Positions 53,350-63,713 of a stretch of DNA of 64,000 nt are shown here, piece by piece (position 1 is the stretch's first letter; the number at the start of each line of letters is the position of its first letter). The position numbers and the translations under genes are program-made. The notes below the pieces were generated by a model. The model was not told where the DNA came from. It made no database searches and was given only the letters and a program-made list of their open reading frames with translations. Source of the stretch: Methylotenera sp. (lineage in GTDB: Bacteria; Pseudomonadota; Gammaproteobacteria; Burkholderiales; Methylophilaceae); assembly GCA_030693535.1 (NCBI GenBank), contig JAUYAL010000018.1, positions 1-64,000 of the forward strand, given 5' to 3'.

Positions 53350-53381
53350 TTTAGTATCAGTCTTTTTTATTATGGTCTATA

Positions 53382-54284
53382 TTATTTAGAGTAAGCCAAA
53401 AATGTACCGCCAAATACGCCTAGAAATACGGTCAAAGAAAAAACATTTAAACGTATTTTCCGCCAAACTGATTCAATGGATTTAGTGTCCGCTACTGCTG
53501 CAATCACATCAGCGAGACGTACCTGATTTTTACCTTTCCCATAAGTAGACAATAAGGCTTTATGTGCCAATATATTCACTAGGCGGGGTACTCCCCTTGA
53601 TTTTAAATACATGAGCATTAGCGCTGCACTAGTAAACATGCGACTACCTTTATAGCCTGCAATAACTAACCTGTGATTTAAGTAATATTGCATTTCATCC
53701 GGCGTTAAGCGATCTAGCTGATATTCAAACGTGATACGTTGTTTTAATTGCCGAATTGATGCGTGATTTAGTTTATCTTCAAGTTCAGGTTGCCCAAATA
53801 TCACAACTTGCAGCAATTTTCTTTTTTCTGTTTCAAGATTACTTAAAAGACGCAATGCCTCTAGCGTTTCTATCGGCATCGCCTGCACTTCATCAAGACA
53901 CACAACCACTTTAATACCATTGCGAGCAAAGTCTAGCAAACCATGTGTAAGCACACTCAATAGCGTGTGTTGAGTGGTAGTCACTGGCAAGGTAAAGCCT
54001 AGTTCTTGAGCTAGCATCATGAGTAGTGAATGTGGTTCTAAATAAGGGTTTGGTATATATGCCACTTTAAAGTTTGAGTCTAGACTAGACATCAGCTTGC
54101 GGCATAATAATGTTTTACCCGTGCCTACTTCGCCAGTAATTTTAATAAAACCCTCACCAGACACAATCGCAAACAATAGCGTATTTAGGCCTTCTTGATA
54201 ACTTCGTGATGCAAAGTAAAAGCTCGTATCAGGCGAAATACTAAAAGGATGTTCACTTAAGCCAAAATGCTTGAGATAAAGCAA
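53382..54284 (-). CDS. mshM: MSHA biogenesis AAA ATPase MshM (ExeA-like)
   Basis: 300 aa. Walker A GEVGTGKT (about 51-58), Walker B VVCLDEVQAMP, and YYLNHRLVIAGY are ExeA/MshM features. A C-terminal membrane helix ends the protein. Such ATPases are proposed to work on secretin assembly at the inner membrane. It lies 32 bases after mshN's upstream side and directly after mshL with no gap. Confidence 0.88.
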   Translation of the reverse strand: MLYLKHFGLSEHPFSISPDTSFYFASRSYQEGLNTLLFAIVSGEGFIKITGEVGTGKTLLCRKLMSSLDSNFKVAYIPNPYLEPHSLLMMLAQELGFTLPVTTTQHTLLSVLTHGLLDFARNGIKVVVCLDEVQAMPIETLEALRLLSNLETEKRKLLQVVIFGQPELEDKLNHASIRQLKQRITFEYQLDRLTPDEMQYYLNHRLVIAGYKGSRMFTSAALMLMYLKSRGVPRLVNILAHKALLSTYGKGKNQVRLADVIAAVADTKSIESVWRKIRLNVFSLTVFLGVFGGTFLAYSK

Positions 54285-56153
54285 TTATTTAACTCCATTT
54301 GAATTATTGCTTTGTTTTTCAACGCTTTCGATATTGCGTTGTACATTTTCTATTTCATCTGACCAAGTGCCATCCACCACAATAGTGGGTTTAATCATAA
54401 TCACCAACTCACGCTTGGTGAGCGTTTGACCACTTTTACGAAATAATGCACCAAATACGGGTAGTTCACCCGCGCCAGGCACTTTTGAACGGTTATCGAT
54501 GTAACTATCAGTCATTAATCCACCAATCACAACAATTTGACCATCTTTCACTTTAACTACACTATCTGTTTCACTTATTTTGTTAGAAGCAAACGGTAAC
54601 AGTTGGTTATTGATAGTTTTTTTCTCGACTTCTGTAATTTCACTGATTAATGGATGTACATGTAAGGTGATATTGCCATCATCATCTATTTGCGGTGTGA
54701 CGTCTAACGAGATGCCTGAAAAATATGTTGAATAAACAGGTGTAGGGGTGTTGATGGTAGTTCCACCAAGGTTGTTGTTAGCGTTAATGTTTGCATTTTG
54801 ATCAAATCCAGTGACAAATTGCTCATCTTTACCAACTTTAAGTACGGCCTTTTGATTGTTCAGTGTTGCAATGCGCGGACTTGAAAGTACATTCACTTTA
54901 CCCTGTGTTTGTAAAAAGTTGAGCATGGCAGAAAAGTTTTTGGTTTGTAGTGCAATACCTAATCCGTTAGTAAATGCAGTGCCAGTTGCACCAATAAGTG
55001 TTGTGCTTAATACGCCACCTAATGTGCTGTCAGCGACTAATGTTCCACCTGCACCATTACCTGTTTCACCTATGGTTGTAGTATCTGCACCAGAAGAGAC
55101 TCTATGCGTTCCCTGACGGAAGCCAGCCCAATTGACACCCTGTTGTGATGAGCTGTTAAGCTCAACATCAATGATTTTTGCTTCAATCACCACTTGCTTT
55201 TCAATATTCACTTGCATGGCATGCAGCATTTGTTCAATGGTACGAAGTTCATCTGGTGTTGCACGGACAAATATCGTGCCAGACAGTTGGTTTAGTACGA
55301 CCGACTTACCCCCCACACAGCCAGTTTTTCCGCGCTTACGTGATTCATTGAGGCTAAATTCAGCCTGTAAGGTTGATTGACCACCTGAACCAGAAGCGTT
55401 ATTGCCTCCAGAATTAGATGAACCTTGACTTTGTGATTGCATTTGACCTGGGATATCACAATCTATAATAGTGCGAACAGTATCTTCAACATCCCCCCAA
55501 AAATCAGTTCTTGCAGACATGTTTAATCTACTGGCTTGTTGAACGCGACTTCTAGCGCCTCCACCCACGTTCCCTACACCTCCGAATCCACCACCGCCTG
55601 CTGACTCACTAGATGCGCCAGAGGTTACGCTAATCTCGCTGCTACCTTTTCTGATGCCGGAAATATAATTTACTTTATAAACTTTTGTTTGCAGTCCTTG
55701 CTTAAGTATAAAAATACGATTTCCTTCTCTTTTGTATTCATAGCCATAAACTTCACGTAGCGAATCAAGTGCATCAAACACTGTCACGTCTTTTAAGTTA
55801 ACGGAAATGTTGCCTGTCACATCAGGATGCACCAACATGCTGTAAGGAGTGCCACTGACTATGCCCATGAGTACTTGACTGGCAGGGGCATTACTAATTA
55901 CTAAATCAAAGCGTGGCTCTAATTGTTTGGCCGCAGCCTTTGGTATTGAGATTTTGAGTGGTGGTAATAAAGCATCATTTATCGATGTTGGCGTGGCTGT
56001 ATTTATGGGTTTTGTTTCAGCCGCTAATTTTAACTCGTCTTTAATTTTGTTGAGTGTGTCGTTATTGGTGGGCTGCGGCATAAGGTTGGCGCAACCGCTA
56101 AGCAATAGGGCAATGAATAAGGGTGATATTCGCATGGGGAGTGTGTGTATCAT
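54285..56153 (-). CDS. mshL: MSHA outer-membrane secretin MshL
   Basis: 622 aa. A lipoprotein signal with lipobox LLLSGC is followed by secretin-N (STN) domains, and a C-terminal secretin domain ending in VPGAGELPVFGALFRKSG and ELVIMIKPTIV. Gly/Ser/Asn-rich loops occur around residues 175-270. It forms the gated pore through which the MSHA pilus leaves the outer membrane. Overlaps mshK by 4 bases. Confidence 0.9.
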   Translation of the reverse strand: MIHTLPMRISPLFIALLLSGCANLMPQPTNNDTLNKIKDELKLAAETKPINTATPTSINDALLPPLKISIPKAAAKQLEPRFDLVISNAPASQVLMGIVSGTPYSMLVHPDVTGNISVNLKDVTVFDALDSLREVYGYEYKREGNRIFILKQGLQTKVYKVNYISGIRKGSSEISVTSGASSESAGGGGFGGVGNVGGGARSRVQQASRLNMSARTDFWGDVEDTVRTIIDCDIPGQMQSQSQGSSNSGGNNASGSGGQSTLQAEFSLNESRKRGKTGCVGGKSVVLNQLSGTIFVRATPDELRTIEQMLHAMQVNIEKQVVIEAKIIDVELNSSSQQGVNWAGFRQGTHRVSSGADTTTIGETGNGAGGTLVADSTLGGVLSTTLIGATGTAFTNGLGIALQTKNFSAMLNFLQTQGKVNVLSSPRIATLNNQKAVLKVGKDEQFVTGFDQNANINANNNLGGTTINTPTPVYSTYFSGISLDVTPQIDDDGNITLHVHPLISEITEVEKKTINNQLLPFASNKISETDSVVKVKDGQIVVIGGLMTDSYIDNRSKVPGAGELPVFGALFRKSGQTLTKRELVIMIKPTIVVDGTWSDEIENVQRNIESVEKQSNNSNGVK

Positions 56154-56584
56154 TTTGTGTTCGCTTTATTTTGTGTATTGCGCTTAACGTTGTTCTTTTC
56201 TTTTAATTCATGGATTGAAGGTATTACGTTTGTTTTTTTAATGGCACCATAGTCAATTGTTAAAGTTTGTGTTGAGCCATCTTCATTTCTTAATACAGCT
56301 GAATTCTCATTAAGTTTAATTAAAGTGGCTTGCTCATATTTTTTACCTAAAAAAACTTTTTTACCACTAATGATAGCTGCTTTATATTGAGCGCCTAAAA
56401 TGACTGATTGTAATTTTGGGGTGGTGTTAATTGAGTTAGAATCGCTTAAATCAGAATTGCTATTGAGCACTGCTGGAGGTTGCGTTGGGTCTTTAAGCAC
56501 GTCAGCTTGTACCATTATCGCAAAGAGTAGAGTTGCCAAGAAAAATTGAGCTTTAATCATTTTCATAATCAAATGCTCAACCAT
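56150..56584 (-). CDS. mshK: MSHA biogenesis protein MshK
   Basis: 144 aa. A signal peptide (FLATLLFAIMVQA) is followed by DPTQPP and LNENSAVLRNEDGSTQTLTID, resembling the C-like/PilP-type periplasmic proteins. It is assigned as MshK by size, position and the DPTQPP motif. It overlaps mshJ by 16 bases and mshL by 4. Confidence 0.8.
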   Translation of the reverse strand: MVEHLIMKMIKAQFFLATLLFAIMVQADVLKDPTQPPAVLNSNSDLSDSNSINTTPKLQSVILGAQYKAAIISGKKVFLGKKYEQATLIKLNENSAVLRNEDGSTQTLTIDYGAIKKTNVIPSIHELKEKNNVKRNTQNKANTK

Positions 56585-57294
56585 GTTTTATCTAAACTCA
56601 AAGTGTAAACCGTAAGTTTAAGCTGGCTAACTGGCGGATGCTCTGTAGTTAATGCGGCTTTGCTCCACAAAATATGCCACGATGTGTTTTCAAGCTGAGA
56701 TACATAGTCTAGTAAGTCTAAATAGCGACCTTCTACAGTAATTTCTACACCATGTTTAAAAGCGATACCATCTATTGTTTTGTTAATGATAGATGGTGCT
56801 GTTTCAGGAAATTCAGGGCTGGTTGTAGTGGTGTTATTTTGAGCTTGAGGGCTTTCCAATAGGCCTGTGGCAGGCATTGTTTTTAATTCAATCAGTTTTA
56901 GTTTGCCATTTTTTTTGAGTAAACTGCGCAAAAGTTCAGGAATTTTATCGGGGCTAATCAGAGAGGACTGCATGCCTTCTAATTTGCTGTCGATTGATTG
57001 TATATTGGCTTGTAAGTTGGCGATAAGTTGTTTATTTTGAGCGTCAGGGTCGATAATTTCTTGACTGTTCATAACAGTAATTTGTTGTTGTAATGCTTGA
57101 ATTTGCGCTTGATCTGCACTTACCTCACCACTAAGTATTTTCTTCTTTGCTAAAACAGGTGAGAGGAATAATGCATTAACAAGACTATAGGCAACAAATG
57201 TTGATGCGCCAAATACCAACCAGCGCTCACGCTTGTTTAGTGCGTCAAACTTGCTGTTGACTGCTCCCCAAAATTGAGAGAGGGATGCGTTCAA
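56569..57294 (-). CDS. mshJ: MSHA biogenesis protein MshJ (PilO-like)
   Basis: 241 aa. One membrane helix (about 28-47, LVFGASTFVAYSLVNALFL) then a coiled coil (about 50-110) and a ferredoxin-like periplasmic domain (GRYLDLLDYVSQLE). This is the PilO/MshJ layout of the pilus inner-membrane alignment complex. It overlaps mshI2 by 4 bases. Confidence 0.83.
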   Translation of the reverse strand: MNASLSQFWGAVNSKFDALNKRERWLVFGASTFVAYSLVNALFLSPVLAKKKILSGEVSADQAQIQALQQQITVMNSQEIIDPDAQNKQLIANLQANIQSIDSKLEGMQSSLISPDKIPELLRSLLKKNGKLKLIELKTMPATGLLESPQAQNNTTTTSPEFPETAPSIINKTIDGIAFKHGVEITVEGRYLDLLDYVSQLENTSWHILWSKAALTTEHPPVSQLKLTVYTLSLDKTWLSI

Positions 57295-57986
57295 GGTTTA
57301 CCCCCATTATCTACATTTTTTGTTGCTGGAATGAGTGCATCTGACTCTGTAATAATTGATTGCAATTTAAATTCAATATAAGGCGATTCGGTGTTTGCTA
57401 TATCTGGAATAGCTACTTTATTAGTAGCAGCATCAGTTTTGGACTGACTCATATTAAGTCCTGAGAACTGCTTGCCCTGAAGCGCGGGCTCATGACTTAA
57501 GCGTGAGAGGTATTCCGGCACAAGATTAGCTTCTAATGTACGCCCATTAATATTTAATTGCTGAGTATTGCTATCAATGCTAAATCCAGTTAGCCATAAG
57601 CCTTCAAGCGTTTGTTTAGCAAACGCGCGCATTAAAGCCGCGTAACCTTTATCAGGTGTCGCAGAACTCATACTCACAGTTTGCAAAACTTGCTGTTGCA
57701 TAGCTTCTTTTAACTCCAGTTGCGTAATTTGATCTTGTAATGCTTTATCTAACTCACGAGGCGCATGTAGCAACGCACTTTGTTTTAACTGCGCTTGTAT
57801 TGCAGATAATTCTTCTGCTACTTGGCTACGCTGTATTATTCGTAAAGACAGCTGTTTTTGAGCATAAGCATAATAGCCAAACATCAAGACCAACAATAAC
57901 CCTAACGTTATCGCTATAGTATTAGTATTTAAAAAATCCTTTTGCTTGATTAGAGTGGGATTTAGTAGGTTAATCTGCTGACTCAT
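57291..57986 (-). CDS. PilN-like pilus assembly protein (MshI2)
   Basis: 231 aa. The N-terminal SQQINLLNPTLI is the PilN motif that docks onto PilM/MshI. A membrane helix (about 22-44) and a coiled coil precede a PilN-like domain (TLEGLWLTGFSIDSNTQQL). It completes the PilM-PilN-PilO-type alignment complex with its neighbours. It overlaps both neighbours by 4 bases. Confidence 0.83.
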   Translation of the reverse strand: MSQQINLLNPTLIKQKDFLNTNTIAITLGLLLVLMFGYYAYAQKQLSLRIIQRSQVAEELSAIQAQLKQSALLHAPRELDKALQDQITQLELKEAMQQQVLQTVSMSSATPDKGYAALMRAFAKQTLEGLWLTGFSIDSNTQQLNINGRTLEANLVPEYLSRLSHEPALQGKQFSGLNMSQSKTDAATNKVAIPDIANTESPYIEFKLQSIITESDALIPATKNVDNGGKP

Positions 57987-58924
57987 GACTTAGCCTCACG
58001 TAATGCCGCGCCCAGTACAGGTAATATCGCTGCCTGAAATTCTAAGTCGCCTAAATCAACAACAGCGTCTATATCGAATATTTCTGGTAAATCAAATCGG
58101 TCTACTTGTACATAAAGAGATGTTTTTAGGTAATCATAAAAGTCTTCGCGTCCTGGAAATGGCGCTAAAACTAACCGATTGATACTGACATAAGGCACAT
58201 TGCGTTCAAAGTTGTCCAATGAGCGTTGAATGTCCAAAGATAAACGCTCAAAAGATGCTGATTTACTTTCACTACTCACTTCATTATGAATTTGCATGTA
58301 ACCCATATCAGTACTGCGTGAATAATAAAGTTCACCACCAGATGTAAATGTGAGCAGGCCGCTAGACTCTTTCAGGGAAAGTAATGCTAAACCACGATTT
58401 TCTTGCTCAAGATAAGTTGCAATATTACGTTGTGCTAGTTCGGCGATATCAATGACCTCCAAATCGGTGTCGGCGCAATCTACTAAGCGTTGCATATAGT
58501 CAGCAATCAACGCATTACGCGCAGTTGCTGCGTAAATATTAGCTTGTCGATGATTATTGCTTGGGTCTTTCGGAATGTTAATGACATCGATAGTTGCCTG
58601 GTCTATGGGATAATCAATAGCGTCTTTAAGCTTCCAGTAAGTTGCCTGCTTTAACTCCTCATTAGGCACATTCGGCTTTTCAATTTGTATTAATTGGTAT
58701 TCTCCATTATTCAACAATAAAGAACAGTGTCGCTCTGATAAATTCAAATTGGCAGCTAAAATTTTACAATCATTATTATCTTTAAGACTTTCTTTCTCGA
58801 TTGCAGCAAGCAGAACTTTTGGCTTTTTATTGCCATCGTTTAACACATGCGCAACACAAGTACCTTGCTCAGAAGTGCTCATTGCCAGCCAACCGGGTTT
58901 TTTCTTTTTGTTAAAAATTCGCAT
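57983..58924 (-). CDS. mshI: MSHA biogenesis protein MshI (PilM-like)
   Basis: 313 aa actin-like protein with no membrane helix. ERHCSLLLNNGEYQLIQIEKPNVP and DLGDLEFQAAILPVLGAALRE fit MshI/PilM, the cytoplasmic ring component. It is the first gene of the assembly part, after the large mshQ gene. The space to mshQ is about 100 bases, which may hold an internal promoter. Confidence 0.83.
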   Translation of the reverse strand: MRIFNKKKKPGWLAMSTSEQGTCVAHVLNDGNKKPKVLLAAIEKESLKDNNDCKILAANLNLSERHCSLLLNNGEYQLIQIEKPNVPNEELKQATYWKLKDAIDYPIDQATIDVINIPKDPSNNHRQANIYAATARNALIADYMQRLVDCADTDLEVIDIAELAQRNIATYLEQENRGLALLSLKESSGLLTFTSGGELYYSRSTDMGYMQIHNEVSSESKSASFERLSLDIQRSLDNFERNVPYVSINRLVLAPFPGREDFYDYLKTSLYVQVDRFDLPEIFDIDAVVDLGDLEFQAAILPVLGAALREAKS

Positions 58925-59027
58925 GTTGTTATCTCAGTAAATCATTAAAAGCCAATAAATGCAGAATGCATTACATATAACATTAAGTTTATTACTTAAC
59001 TTATTGTTATATATATTATTAGATATG

Positions 59028-62000
59028 TTAATAGTTCTCTCTCAAATAAATAATAGGGGTCTTGTAGATACCAAACGTTGCGCGTGAGCTAGGGTAAGCT
59101 CCAAACCAAGGTATATTTGCCGACGTAGCATTACTTTCAGCTGCTGAGATACAGGTTTTACCATTGGCTGTATTCAAATTAATGGTTAAATCTACGCTGC
59201 CATTATTACCAGATCCTGGTTTGGTTAATCTTAATAAACTTGACACACCATTGACGAGCAACCCCGTGCCGCTGATATAGACTAGTTGCGTTTCACAGAC
59301 AGGCAGCGCATTTGATAGATTGATTTTATAATTACTCATGGCAATACTAGAAGCTGGAACCGTAGTGCAGTTGTCGAGTTGATTTCTAATGTAAGAAGAG
59401 CCATTCCAGTATTGAGCCTCTAGGGGAATAGGTAGGGCCAACAATTCAGAACCGTATGCATTTTGCAGACGAAGGCGGCCGCTACGTATTATTCCTGTTC
59501 CTTCTGTGGTAGAAGATGTAACACTATCAGTATCTACAGCACGCAATTTGATGACTGCCGGTGCAGTTTTAGCTAAGGTAAAAGTAAATGCGGGTGATGC
59601 ATTAGCGATTCCTGCAATAAAAGAATTTGCCGCAACCGATGCTGGCACAAGGCTACCTGCCGCAGAATTTGCATCTGAAAGGGTGGTGGTCTTAGAAAAG
59701 CTGCTTGCTCCATGGTAATTTTGTGTTCTTCCACCATTAAGATTACGTGCAATAATCTCGGTGTTAAATGGTTGTGCAGAGTAGGTAAAGCCGCCAGCGC
59801 TGCAACCTTGAGTCACCACTGTATCAAAATGATCTGGAGTAAAACGCCCAAAAAAGTTAGTTACGGAAGCGTTGCCGAAATTGCAGGAAAATTTTCCACC
59901 GCTATTCGTGAAGCCGCTTGCACAATCACCTGCTACTGAATCAATGGCGGCAAATGTATCGTCATAAATACCATTGGCGTTGAATCTAAAGTAACCCACC
60001 TCGTCATAAGTGAAAGCAGCACCAATAGCAGTGCCTGCGCTTGCCGCGCCAAAGGCGCCAGTAAATGAACCGGCTTGTAATGCACTGCTATGTGCTACAA
60101 GTTTTGTGTTGTCAATGCTAGGTGTGCCATTGTAGCCACTAAAGCCGGTGGCGGCCGTGAGTGAAAAATTACTACCAGCCGCTAAATTAGGGGTTGCCGT
60201 GGTGCTGGCGCCAGTCGCATCTGCATTTGCATTGGTGGAGCTTACGGTGAAATTGGTTGGGCGAATAGCAAAGTTATCTGAAGAGCAGCCTTTGATAGCC
60301 GTGTTGCTATTGTCGGTAACGCGGCATCGAACGTCTTTGTAAACGTTAGGCACGGTAAAGCTGATGCTTTTGCGACCCTGTTCGGTAGGCTGGTTAACTT
60401 TGGTAAATGTCAATATCTGACTGCTAACTGTTGGATTTAGCGCTCCTCTGGATGCACAAACTGTAGCGCCAGAGCCATCCACCAGTTCCACTGTTACCGG
60501 TTTGTCTGCATCCGAGGCGTAAGAGGTAGCAACCGTAGCATCTGCTTTGCGAGCTACTACATCAAAACTGAAGGCCGTACTTGCCAGCTTAGTGTAGAGG
60601 CGACCTGTAATGGTGTTGGAATCAGCTGCTGAGGATGCATTGGCAGTGGTTTCCACGCAATTGAAGTCTGTCACGCAACTGACCACCGAGAATGTACAAG
60701 AAGTTGAGCCTCCAAAATTGCAGGTTGTAGCGCCAGTCAGAGGCGGAACTGCCGAGGTGTTAAAAGTGGTGGAGCCTGTTGATGGAAATGCGATTGGTGT
60801 GATGTTGACTGTGCTACTACCTGCTGGGATAGTGAACGCGCCCAAGCTAGGTAAGGAGGCTGGGTTGCCAGAAGATGTGAGCGTGCCAGTGGTAACTCCA
60901 GAAGTATAAGCTGTTGTCTGCGTAGCGTCCGCCCATGCCTTAATGGTGAATGTGTGGTTTGCGCAATTGGTGCCGCTTGCTGGCCCTTGGATTTCGTAGT
61001 GATGTGGCGGCGGAATGCAGGACAAATTGTTAATGGTCATGTTACAGTTTGCGTAGGCTACAGTGCCTGCAAGGTTGGTGCAGCGTAACGCGCCTGCAGG
61101 TCTCACAGCAGCGCTGCTACCTAATGCAGCGGTCCCAGAGCTGCCTGTAGCCCATGTGATGTTGGCTGTTTGCAGAGGCTCTGATGGTTGGATGTTGAAG
61201 CTAGACGGGCTGATATTGGGATTAGTAGGGCTAGGTATTGCTGGTACACCGGCCACGGTCACTTGAGCGGTAATCAGTGAAGCAATGATGTTAGCTGCAG
61301 GACATGGCGCAGTGGCTGATGAGCACGCCAGTACAGTAACCGGCTCTGCACAAAGTGTGGCGGCACCGTCATGGCGTATCTCGTAATGGTTTACTGCGGG
61401 CAACGGTGTGCAGCCAGTGGCGCTGGCATCCCAGCTATATATAAATGATTGGTTACTTAGCGCCGTGGTCTGATTATTGGCCAAAGTATTGCACAGGCCG
61501 GTACCATGCTGTAGGCCGATGCGCAGATTGGGGTTGGACGCTATTGCTTGAATATTGCCGTAGGAATAGATGATCTGACCAGTGGACCATAGCTGTATCT
61601 GCATGTTCACAAGCGTGCCCGCTGCGCCGTAGTAGCCTACTTTTTTGAGTTGGATTACCAGCACTTGTGCGCCAGACACAGTTAGCATTTGGTGCTGGAT
61701 GAAGCTCGCATTGGCAGGTTGAGATGGGCTGTTGGCATCCAGCACACCATTTGCACTGGCACTTTTCCATAAATCGGCCCAAAACGGCATGAGTGCTGGC
61801 TTGGGTGGGCTACCAAAGATTGTGGTTGGCAGGTTGTTGGGTGTGTATGAGGAGCCACCCGTGCTGCCAGTACCTACGGCCCCTGTTTCAAAGAAGATGA
61901 CGCCATTGGTAGACATGCTCCAAGTGGTATAAGGCGTGCCAGCAAAGTTGAAGGTAAAACCAATAGGCATAACAGGTGACACAGCATCGTCGCAAGTATT

Positions 62001-62309
62001 GTAGGGGTTAGCCGAAGCCACGTTGTTGCCGCAACCGCCGCCATACCATGCTACTTGTGGTGAGGTAGAGGCGATGGCCAACTGGGGGTATGCGGTGGTG
62101 ATGTTGGCGGTGTAGCCGTCGGCCTGAACATTGGTTGTCACCATCAACGCGAATAGCGTACTCAGCAGCAGGGTCACAGGTGTGCGCAGACCTGCGGCGG
62201 ATAGGAAATTCAACCGTATGGATTTTTCTATAATTTCGCTAAGCTTAATCAAGGTTAAGCTAGCAAATATCAATTCGATAGAAGTCAACGAAAAAAATGG
62301 CTTTAGCAT
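59028..62309 (-). CDS. mshQ: MSHA-type adhesin-like protein MshQ (DUF6701)
   Basis: 1093 aa very large exported protein. A long N-terminus leads to a hydrophobic signal ending in TNVQADG. A lectin-like first part (about 70-290, with TPYTTWSMSTNGVIFFETG) is followed by repeated Ser/Thr/Ala-rich, cysteine-containing domains and the C-terminal DUF6701 (PDHFDTVVTQGC to PWFGAYPSSRATFGIY). Many Cys suggest disulfides. MshQ is a surface or tip protein of the MSHA system. Base composition is higher in G/C in the 5' half (about 60600-62200), unlike the neighbours. Confidence 0.82.
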   Translation of the reverse strand: MLKPFFSLTSIELIFASLTLIKLSEIIEKSIRLNFLSAAGLRTPVTLLLSTLFALMVTTNVQADGYTANITTAYPQLAIASTSPQVAWYGGGCGNNVASANPYNTCDDAVSPVMPIGFTFNFAGTPYTTWSMSTNGVIFFETGAVGTGSTGGSSYTPNNLPTTIFGSPPKPALMPFWADLWKSASANGVLDANSPSQPANASFIQHQMLTVSGAQVLVIQLKKVGYYGAAGTLVNMQIQLWSTGQIIYSYGNIQAIASNPNLRIGLQHGTGLCNTLANNQTTALSNQSFIYSWDASATGCTPLPAVNHYEIRHDGAATLCAEPVTVLACSSATAPCPAANIIASLITAQVTVAGVPAIPSPTNPNISPSSFNIQPSEPLQTANITWATGSSGTAALGSSAAVRPAGALRCTNLAGTVAYANCNMTINNLSCIPPPHHYEIQGPASGTNCANHTFTIKAWADATQTTAYTSGVTTGTLTSSGNPASLPSLGAFTIPAGSSTVNITPIAFPSTGSTTFNTSAVPPLTGATTCNFGGSTSCTFSVVSCVTDFNCVETTANASSAADSNTITGRLYTKLASTAFSFDVVARKADATVATSYASDADKPVTVELVDGSGATVCASRGALNPTVSSQILTFTKVNQPTEQGRKSISFTVPNVYKDVRCRVTDNSNTAIKGCSSDNFAIRPTNFTVSSTNANADATGASTTATPNLAAGSNFSLTAATGFSGYNGTPSIDNTKLVAHSSALQAGSFTGAFGAASAGTAIGAAFTYDEVGYFRFNANGIYDDTFAAIDSVAGDCASGFTNSGGKFSCNFGNASVTNFFGRFTPDHFDTVVTQGCSAGGFTYSAQPFNTEIIARNLNGGRTQNYHGASSFSKTTTLSDANSAAGSLVPASVAANSFIAGIANASPAFTFTLAKTAPAVIKLRAVDTDSVTSSTTEGTGIIRSGRLRLQNAYGSELLALPIPLEAQYWNGSSYIRNQLDNCTTVPASSIAMSNYKINLSNALPVCETQLVYISGTGLLVNGVSSLLRLTKPGSGNNGSVDLTINLNTANGKTCISAAESNATSANIPWFGAYPSSRATFGIYKTPIIYLRENY

Positions 62310-62464
62310 GGCTTAACTAGTCTTGCTATAAATACAACGGTATGTAATGTTTCAGTATTCAAACTAAATCCCTGTACTATTTACAACAGATTAGGCCATT
62401 ATGAAATAACAATATGTAATTTAATCCGTCAAATAAAAATGGTTTTACATACCATTAAATCATA

Positions 62465-62866
62465 TTAAAACTCTAGCGTTGCCGATAAGCTTCGCTCAGT
62501 ACGTCCAATATCGCCTACAGTACCACCTGAAGCCGATGTTGATATTGTGCTAAAAACTCTTTTGGTTACGCCACCTTCATCGTACGATTTTAAATCGCAG
62601 GTCACCGAAACTGTAAAGTCATCCACATGAAAGGTAGTTGGTGATACTGGGCAAACAGTTGGAGTGGCTGTAATGGTACTTATTGCCCATGACGTGCCTG
62701 CACGCGCCGCCCAGTAAGCTCTTGAACCTTGAACATCTTGCGCTGAAGTCAGGTGCTGTGTGTTTGAAAATGTCAGCATGAACGCGCCTAAAGAGGCTAG
62801 AACCACCAGTAGAAAAATAGCGGCGACAACGCTAAATCCGCGTTGGGTTTCTCGAACATTTATCAT
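62465..62866 (-). CDS. mshP: MSHA minor pilin-like protein MshP
   Basis: 133 aa. Prepilin-type N-terminus with a basic stretch and Gly before FSVVAAIFLLVVLASLGAFM; mature position 5 is Ala, not Glu, as in other MshP/PilX-like proteins. The C-terminal part carries two Cys. It likely joins the pilus tip complex. It is coupled to mshO by a 4-base overlap. Confidence 0.82.
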   Translation of the reverse strand: MINVRETQRGFSVVAAIFLLVVLASLGAFMLTFSNTQHLTSAQDVQGSRAYWAARAGTSWAISTITATPTVCPVSPTTFHVDDFTVSVTCDLKSYDEGGVTKRVFSTISTSASGGTVGDIGRTERSLSATLEF

Positions 62867-63690
62867 GGTGTATTGTTCACATGAACTTCGTGATACAGAC
62901 TCACGGTTTCGTCACTGTCGGTAAATTTAACAGTTAATTGCGCCAAGGCGTTTCGCTGTAAGTCGGAACTGTTATAAACGAAATTGCAAGAACTCACATT
63001 ATTAGCCATGATGGCGCCGTTAATTGGGCAGGCGCTAACAAACGTGTTGCTTGCTGTGCGATAAAGTTTTCCGCCACTGCAAACATAAGCCACTACTTTT
63101 TCAGCGTTAGGAATTACATGAAAGCGGCTACTGCCAGAGGCTAAAGGAAATAATTTACTACCGATGCTTATTTTTATTTCATTGGCTAAAGACCCTGCAC
63201 CTATGGCGGAAACCGTTGATGTGTTATTGCCAACATAGGCATCATTAATACCAGCACCCAGGTTATACACTGCAATAACGTCGCCTGTAGCAATTGTTTG
63301 ATCGGGCAGCGTACTATTCGCGCCCAGCATATCAAAGCTAGTATCAGCCACAGTGAAATCCAAAATATCGCCAGCGCCAGTGCTGTCAGTTTCAGCACGG
63401 TATCTTCCTCCAGTTTTTGTGGGGATAAATTCTATACACTGTGTTGTTGGTGTGCGGATGCTATTAGGTAAAGCCTTGCTTATATCGCGAGACATGCGGC
63501 GAGCTGCAGTGTCAGCAATATCAGTCAGTGCTGAGCGGCGCGCACTATCAAAATAGGAATCAACAGGTTTTTTTATAAAAACAGCGACCATCGCACCCAA
63601 GATGCCCGTGATAACAATCACAATGACCACCTCTACCAAAGTAAATCCTTGCATGCGAGGAAGTAGAGTTTTCAGTGATGGAGTTTTCAT
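62863..63690 (-). CDS. mshO: MSHA minor pilin MshO
   Basis: 275 aa. Prepilin signal with Gly before FTLVEVVIVIVITGILG, Glu at mature position 5, then a large periplasmic domain (ARRMSRDISKALPNS, SSCNFVYNSSDLQRNALAQL). This fits MshO, a tip or minor pilin that is larger than MshP. Its ATG is 23 bases after the mshD stop, so one transcript is likely. Confidence 0.85.
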   Translation of the reverse strand: MKTPSLKTLLPRMQGFTLVEVVIVIVITGILGAMVAVFIKKPVDSYFDSARRSALTDIADTAARRMSRDISKALPNSIRTPTTQCIEFIPTKTGGRYRAETDSTGAGDILDFTVADTSFDMLGANSTLPDQTIATGDVIAVYNLGAGINDAYVGNNTSTVSAIGAGSLANEIKISIGSKLFPLASGSSRFHVIPNAEKVVAYVCSGGKLYRTASNTFVSACPINGAIMANNVSSCNFVYNSSDLQRNALAQLTVKFTDSDETVSLYHEVHVNNTP

Positions 63691-63713
63691 TGAAGGCGTA
63701 TTCCTCGCATCAT

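Noticed and set aside
60610..60909. Plus-strand frames across mshQ
   Set aside because: They are antisense shadows favoured by the low-stop composition of that gene.
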